Below are positions 61,885-64,000 of a DNA stretch of 64,000 nucleotides, piece after piece. Under the pieces are notes generated by a model. The model was not told the origin of the DNA. It ran no database searches and worked only from the letters and a program-made list of their open reading frames with translations. A program made the position numbers and the translations under genes. The stretch covers positions 1,178,001 through 1,242,000 of the forward strand of contig NW_008805065.1 of the NCBI RefSeq assembly GCF_000004825.1, written 5' to 3'. Origin of the DNA: Heterostelium album PN500 (taxonomy: Eukaryota > Evosea > Eumycetozoa > Acytosteliales > Acytosteliaceae). Numbering within the stretch: the stretch's first letter is position 1; each line of letters begins with the position of its first letter.

Positions 61885-63017
61885 TCTCTCTGATTATTGT
61901 TTGAATTCAAATATTCTAGAATATATATATTGATAATCAATACTACTATCTATCAATTCACCAACCACCAAATTAAATTGATTATAATACAGATAAAGAA
62001 TGATGCTTTTATTGATCACACATCTCAATCGAATTCGAGGTTCACTTCCAGTTTTGAAAAAAAAAAAAAAAATTCAAAAAAAAAAACACATTATTTAAAT
62101 TTTTAACGAAAAAGTAAAGTAAATTAAAGCGGGAACAATTAAAATTAAAAACAACAGTTATTTATATTTATTATTTGTGAACATGTTCATATAACAATAA
62201 CAATATTAATAATAATATTATTCAAAAGAAAATGAAAATGTTGATGATGATGATGATGATCTATCTTTGACGATTGGTTGGTTGGTTGGTTGGTTGGTTG
62301 GTTGGTTGTTTGTTTGTTTGGTAAACAAAATAAATAAACATGTGCATTGGTAATGTGCACATGTGTCTTTATTTTAAATCTAAACACTTTAACAGACAGA
62401 TAGACAATTACATTTTCAAAATCTAATACAACATGCACACACCCACAAAAACACATCACACCACCACCACTACTATAATATAATTTTAAATCTGTGGTTG
62501 GTTTTACACTTTTACACATACTGATAATTGGGAATGTACTTACAGATTATTATTACTCTATTTTTTTTGTTAATAAAAAATATATATAAGAATAAATCAA
62601 ATGATTCAAAGAGTCAGAGATATTGGTTATGAATTCCTTTAGATTGGGGATAATTTTTTCTCTCCCTTTTCCAATCATCAGTCAATCGGTCGATTAACAT
62701 TCACTCGCAGAGTAAAGATACCTTTCCTACCTATTTTTGTCAAATTGGGATATGACATTCAATGTAATCACGATCAAACTATTTTCCATATATGTAAAAT
62801 ACAAATAATATTATAATGGTATTGGTTGATTTTATCTGATATTTGATCAATTAAATTTCCCTTTAGCTCTATTTATTCACTACTTTGGATCTTTTACATT
62901 CCATTCAATTCAATTCAATTCATTAAAATTCTTTAAAATTCAAAATATTTATATTCTATTAATTTATTTCTTATTTATTAATTCTCTATTTATTTAATAT
63001 TTATTATAAAAAAAAAA
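61885..63017. other. Divergent spacer NUP93 / small secreted protein
   Basis: About 1.1 kb. It contains a (TTGG)n/(TTTG)n microsatellite (62272-62321) and, on the minus strand, a long open frame that simply reads through simple repeats and is not believed. The 60 bp before 63018 are A/T only. Confidence 0.55.
62272..62321. repeat. (TTGG)n-(TTTG)n microsatellite
   Basis: About nine tandem TTGG units run directly into three TTTG units, about 390 bp upstream of the NUP93 start. Confidence 0.9.
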
Positions 63018-63371
63018 ATGATTAAATCAATTTTAATTTTATGTTTACTCATTGTGGTTAGTGCTTTGGCAACTCCATGCTTCCCTGGATCTGAAACTAA
63101 GGATCCAGTCGATATGACTATAGAATTTAATAAAGATAATCATATGTCTAAATTCTCAGGTCAGACATGCTTCCAAAAAAATAACAGAACTCTAAACTAT
63201 GTCTACAGTGTCAAGAATTCCAAAGTCGACGGTTATTTCAAATTAAAGAGTTCCTATGAAGTTAAGTTTACAACAACCAGAGACAATAAGAAATCAGTGG
63301 AGAAATCAGCTACTATCTTACTTCAAATGCCAAATGAAAATAGCTATATTGTCAGTGTGAAAGAACAATAA
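63018..63371 (+). CDS. Small secreted protein, family unknown
   Basis: Intronless, 117 aa. Residues 1-19 form a clean signal peptide (MIKSILILCLLIVVSALAT) with a likely cleavage site near Ala17/Thr19. The mature part of about 98 residues has two cysteines (PCFPG and GQTCFQ) that may pair, and alternating hydrophobic strands (VYSVKNSKVDGYFKLKSSY, KSATILLQM). This suggests a small beta-rich secreted domain. No family was recognised. Dictyostelids secrete many such orphans during growth and development. The ATG follows a poly-A leader, typical of dictyostelid starts. Confidence 0.75.
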   Translation: MIKSILILCLLIVVSALATPCFPGSETKDPVDMTIEFNKDNHMSKFSGQTCFQKNNRTLNYVYSVKNSKVDGYFKLKSSYEVKFTTTRDNKKSVEKSATILLQMPNENSYIVSVKEQ

Positions 63372-63525
63372 TAATTAATTATAATTAATTATTCAAGACA
63401 CTTAACATGTTAATTAAATTTTAAAAAGATTTAAAAATAAAACAAATATTATTATTATTTATCAAGGAGTATTGGTTTTATTTAATTCGATTCGATTTGG
63501 TTTGGTTTAATTTGATTTTAAATAT

Positions 63526-64000
63526 TTAGACATTGGTGAAATATCCCATTGAAAGAATATTGGCAACTTCGACTTCAGATGTCAAAACCATAGTTTGCAA
63601 ATCCAAAGCAACGAAATTGAGGTTGTCACCAGCAAAGTTTACATTGGCGTAAATAACATCTTGATGAGCGGCATGCGAGACAATGGTGGCAGCCATCTGT
63701 GGTCTGAAGACACCCAATGGCTTAACAGCACCAGTAGCAATATCAATTTGAACGTAGTCGTCACCAACATTGTTGGCAGCATCGCTAAACTTGGCAGCTC
63801 CAATTAAAATATCCATAGATGGTACATATAATAAATTGAATGGTCCACCAATGAAATCTGAAAAAAGATAACAAAAAGTTTAATAAATACATCATTCCTA
63901 AAAAAAAACAATATATGCTATTATTACTTACTGCTTGGGAATGAAAGTTCAACACTGTCTTGTAATTGTCCGGAACGAGTATCGTAGCTGTTCATGCTGA
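63526..64000 (-). CDS. Unknown protein, C-terminal part (5' end off window)
   Basis: Exon >64000-63932 and final exon 63857-63526, joined in phase. The visible 130 residues (MNSYDTRSGQLQDSVELSF, then FIGGPFNLLYVPSMDILIG, and a TNV end) read as repeated beta-strand blades with DTRSGQ, DIATGAV and DLQTM turns. That is the pattern of beta-propeller proteins that report values of an attribute. No family was named with certainty. A C-terminal propeller-like domain of a dictyostelid secreted or cytosolic protein is the best description. The 5' part lies beyond the right edge. Confidence 0.7.

Noticed and set aside
62187-62519. Minus-strand 110-codon frame
   Set aside because: Reads through the TTGG/TTTG microsatellite and His-coding repeats; no motif.

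Overview
The window is nuclear DNA of a dictyostelid social amoeba. It is very AT-rich, with A/T homopolymer runs. Introns are short (roughly 45-130 bp), AT-rich, and of the GT...AG type. Coding runs of Asn, Gln, Ser/Thr and Asp/Glu are frequent, and the standard code is used with mostly TAA stops. Two genes are dictyostelid signatures: a ComC-type LRR/IPT/EGF surface protein at the left edge and an hssA/B-like gene at 56974. Conserved genes use more G/C-ending codons than I would expect from D. discoideum, so another dictyostelid (for example a Heterostelium, Cavenderia or Tieghemostelium type) is plausible, but I cannot name the species from sequence alone. All exon boundaries were worked out by hand from splice signals and checked for reading phase.

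Layout, left to right. 1-3620 (-): 5' part of a 14-exon ComC-like surface glycoprotein, running off the left edge. 5072-6357 (+): GUCD1-like protein. 6537-6861 (-): COX6B. 7976-9640 (-): CAF1/CNOT7 deadenylase. 10567-11774 (-): Mis12 kinetochore protein. 12545-14041 (+): U1-70K. 14907-15562 (-): universal stress protein. 16313-17077 (-): coatomer zeta. A 5.1-kb gene-poor stretch follows. 22193-23109 (+): SCP/CTDSP-type phosphatase. 23657-24979 (-): 440-aa orphan. 25417-27594 (-): ELM2-SANT chromatin protein. After a 3.1-kb spacer, 30675-34667 (+): exportin-6. 35210-36868 (+): tandem pair of glutathione S-transferases. 37057-39719 (-): VAC14. 40313-41173 (-): ARF1. After a 2.8-kb spacer, 43966-47033 (+): UTP25. 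47606-50294 (+): 858-aa orphan. Then an ankyrin-like relic. 51328-53406 (+): PRMT2-like methyltransferase. 53511-54015: LTR-like inverted repeat and a fossil Ty3/gypsy RT fragment. 54416-56653 (+): SF3A1. 56974-57290 (+): hssA-like. 57706-58809 (+): PhyH dioxygenase. 58968-61884 (-): NUP93. 63018-63371 (+): small secreted orphan. 63526-64000 (-): 3' part of an unknown gene.

Most of the genes are single-copy eukaryotic housekeeping genes. Their roles are mRNA splicing (U1-70K, SF3A1), mRNA decay (CAF1), rRNA processing (UTP25), nuclear transport (XPO6, NUP93), vesicle traffic (ARF1, COPZ), phosphoinositide control (VAC14), chromatin (ELM2-SANT, PRMT2), kinetochore (Mis12) and respiration (COX6B). 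They form no pathway cluster or operon, and neighbours are simply head-to-head, tail-to-tail or tandem. The less ordinary parts are the exon-per-LRR surface gene, three lineage-restricted unknown proteins, the inverted repeat plus retroelement relic at 53.5-54.0 kb, two 18-bp perfect palindromes between genes, and the long gene-poor spacers. I found no tRNA, rRNA, CRISPR array or gene system that I would call clearly new.
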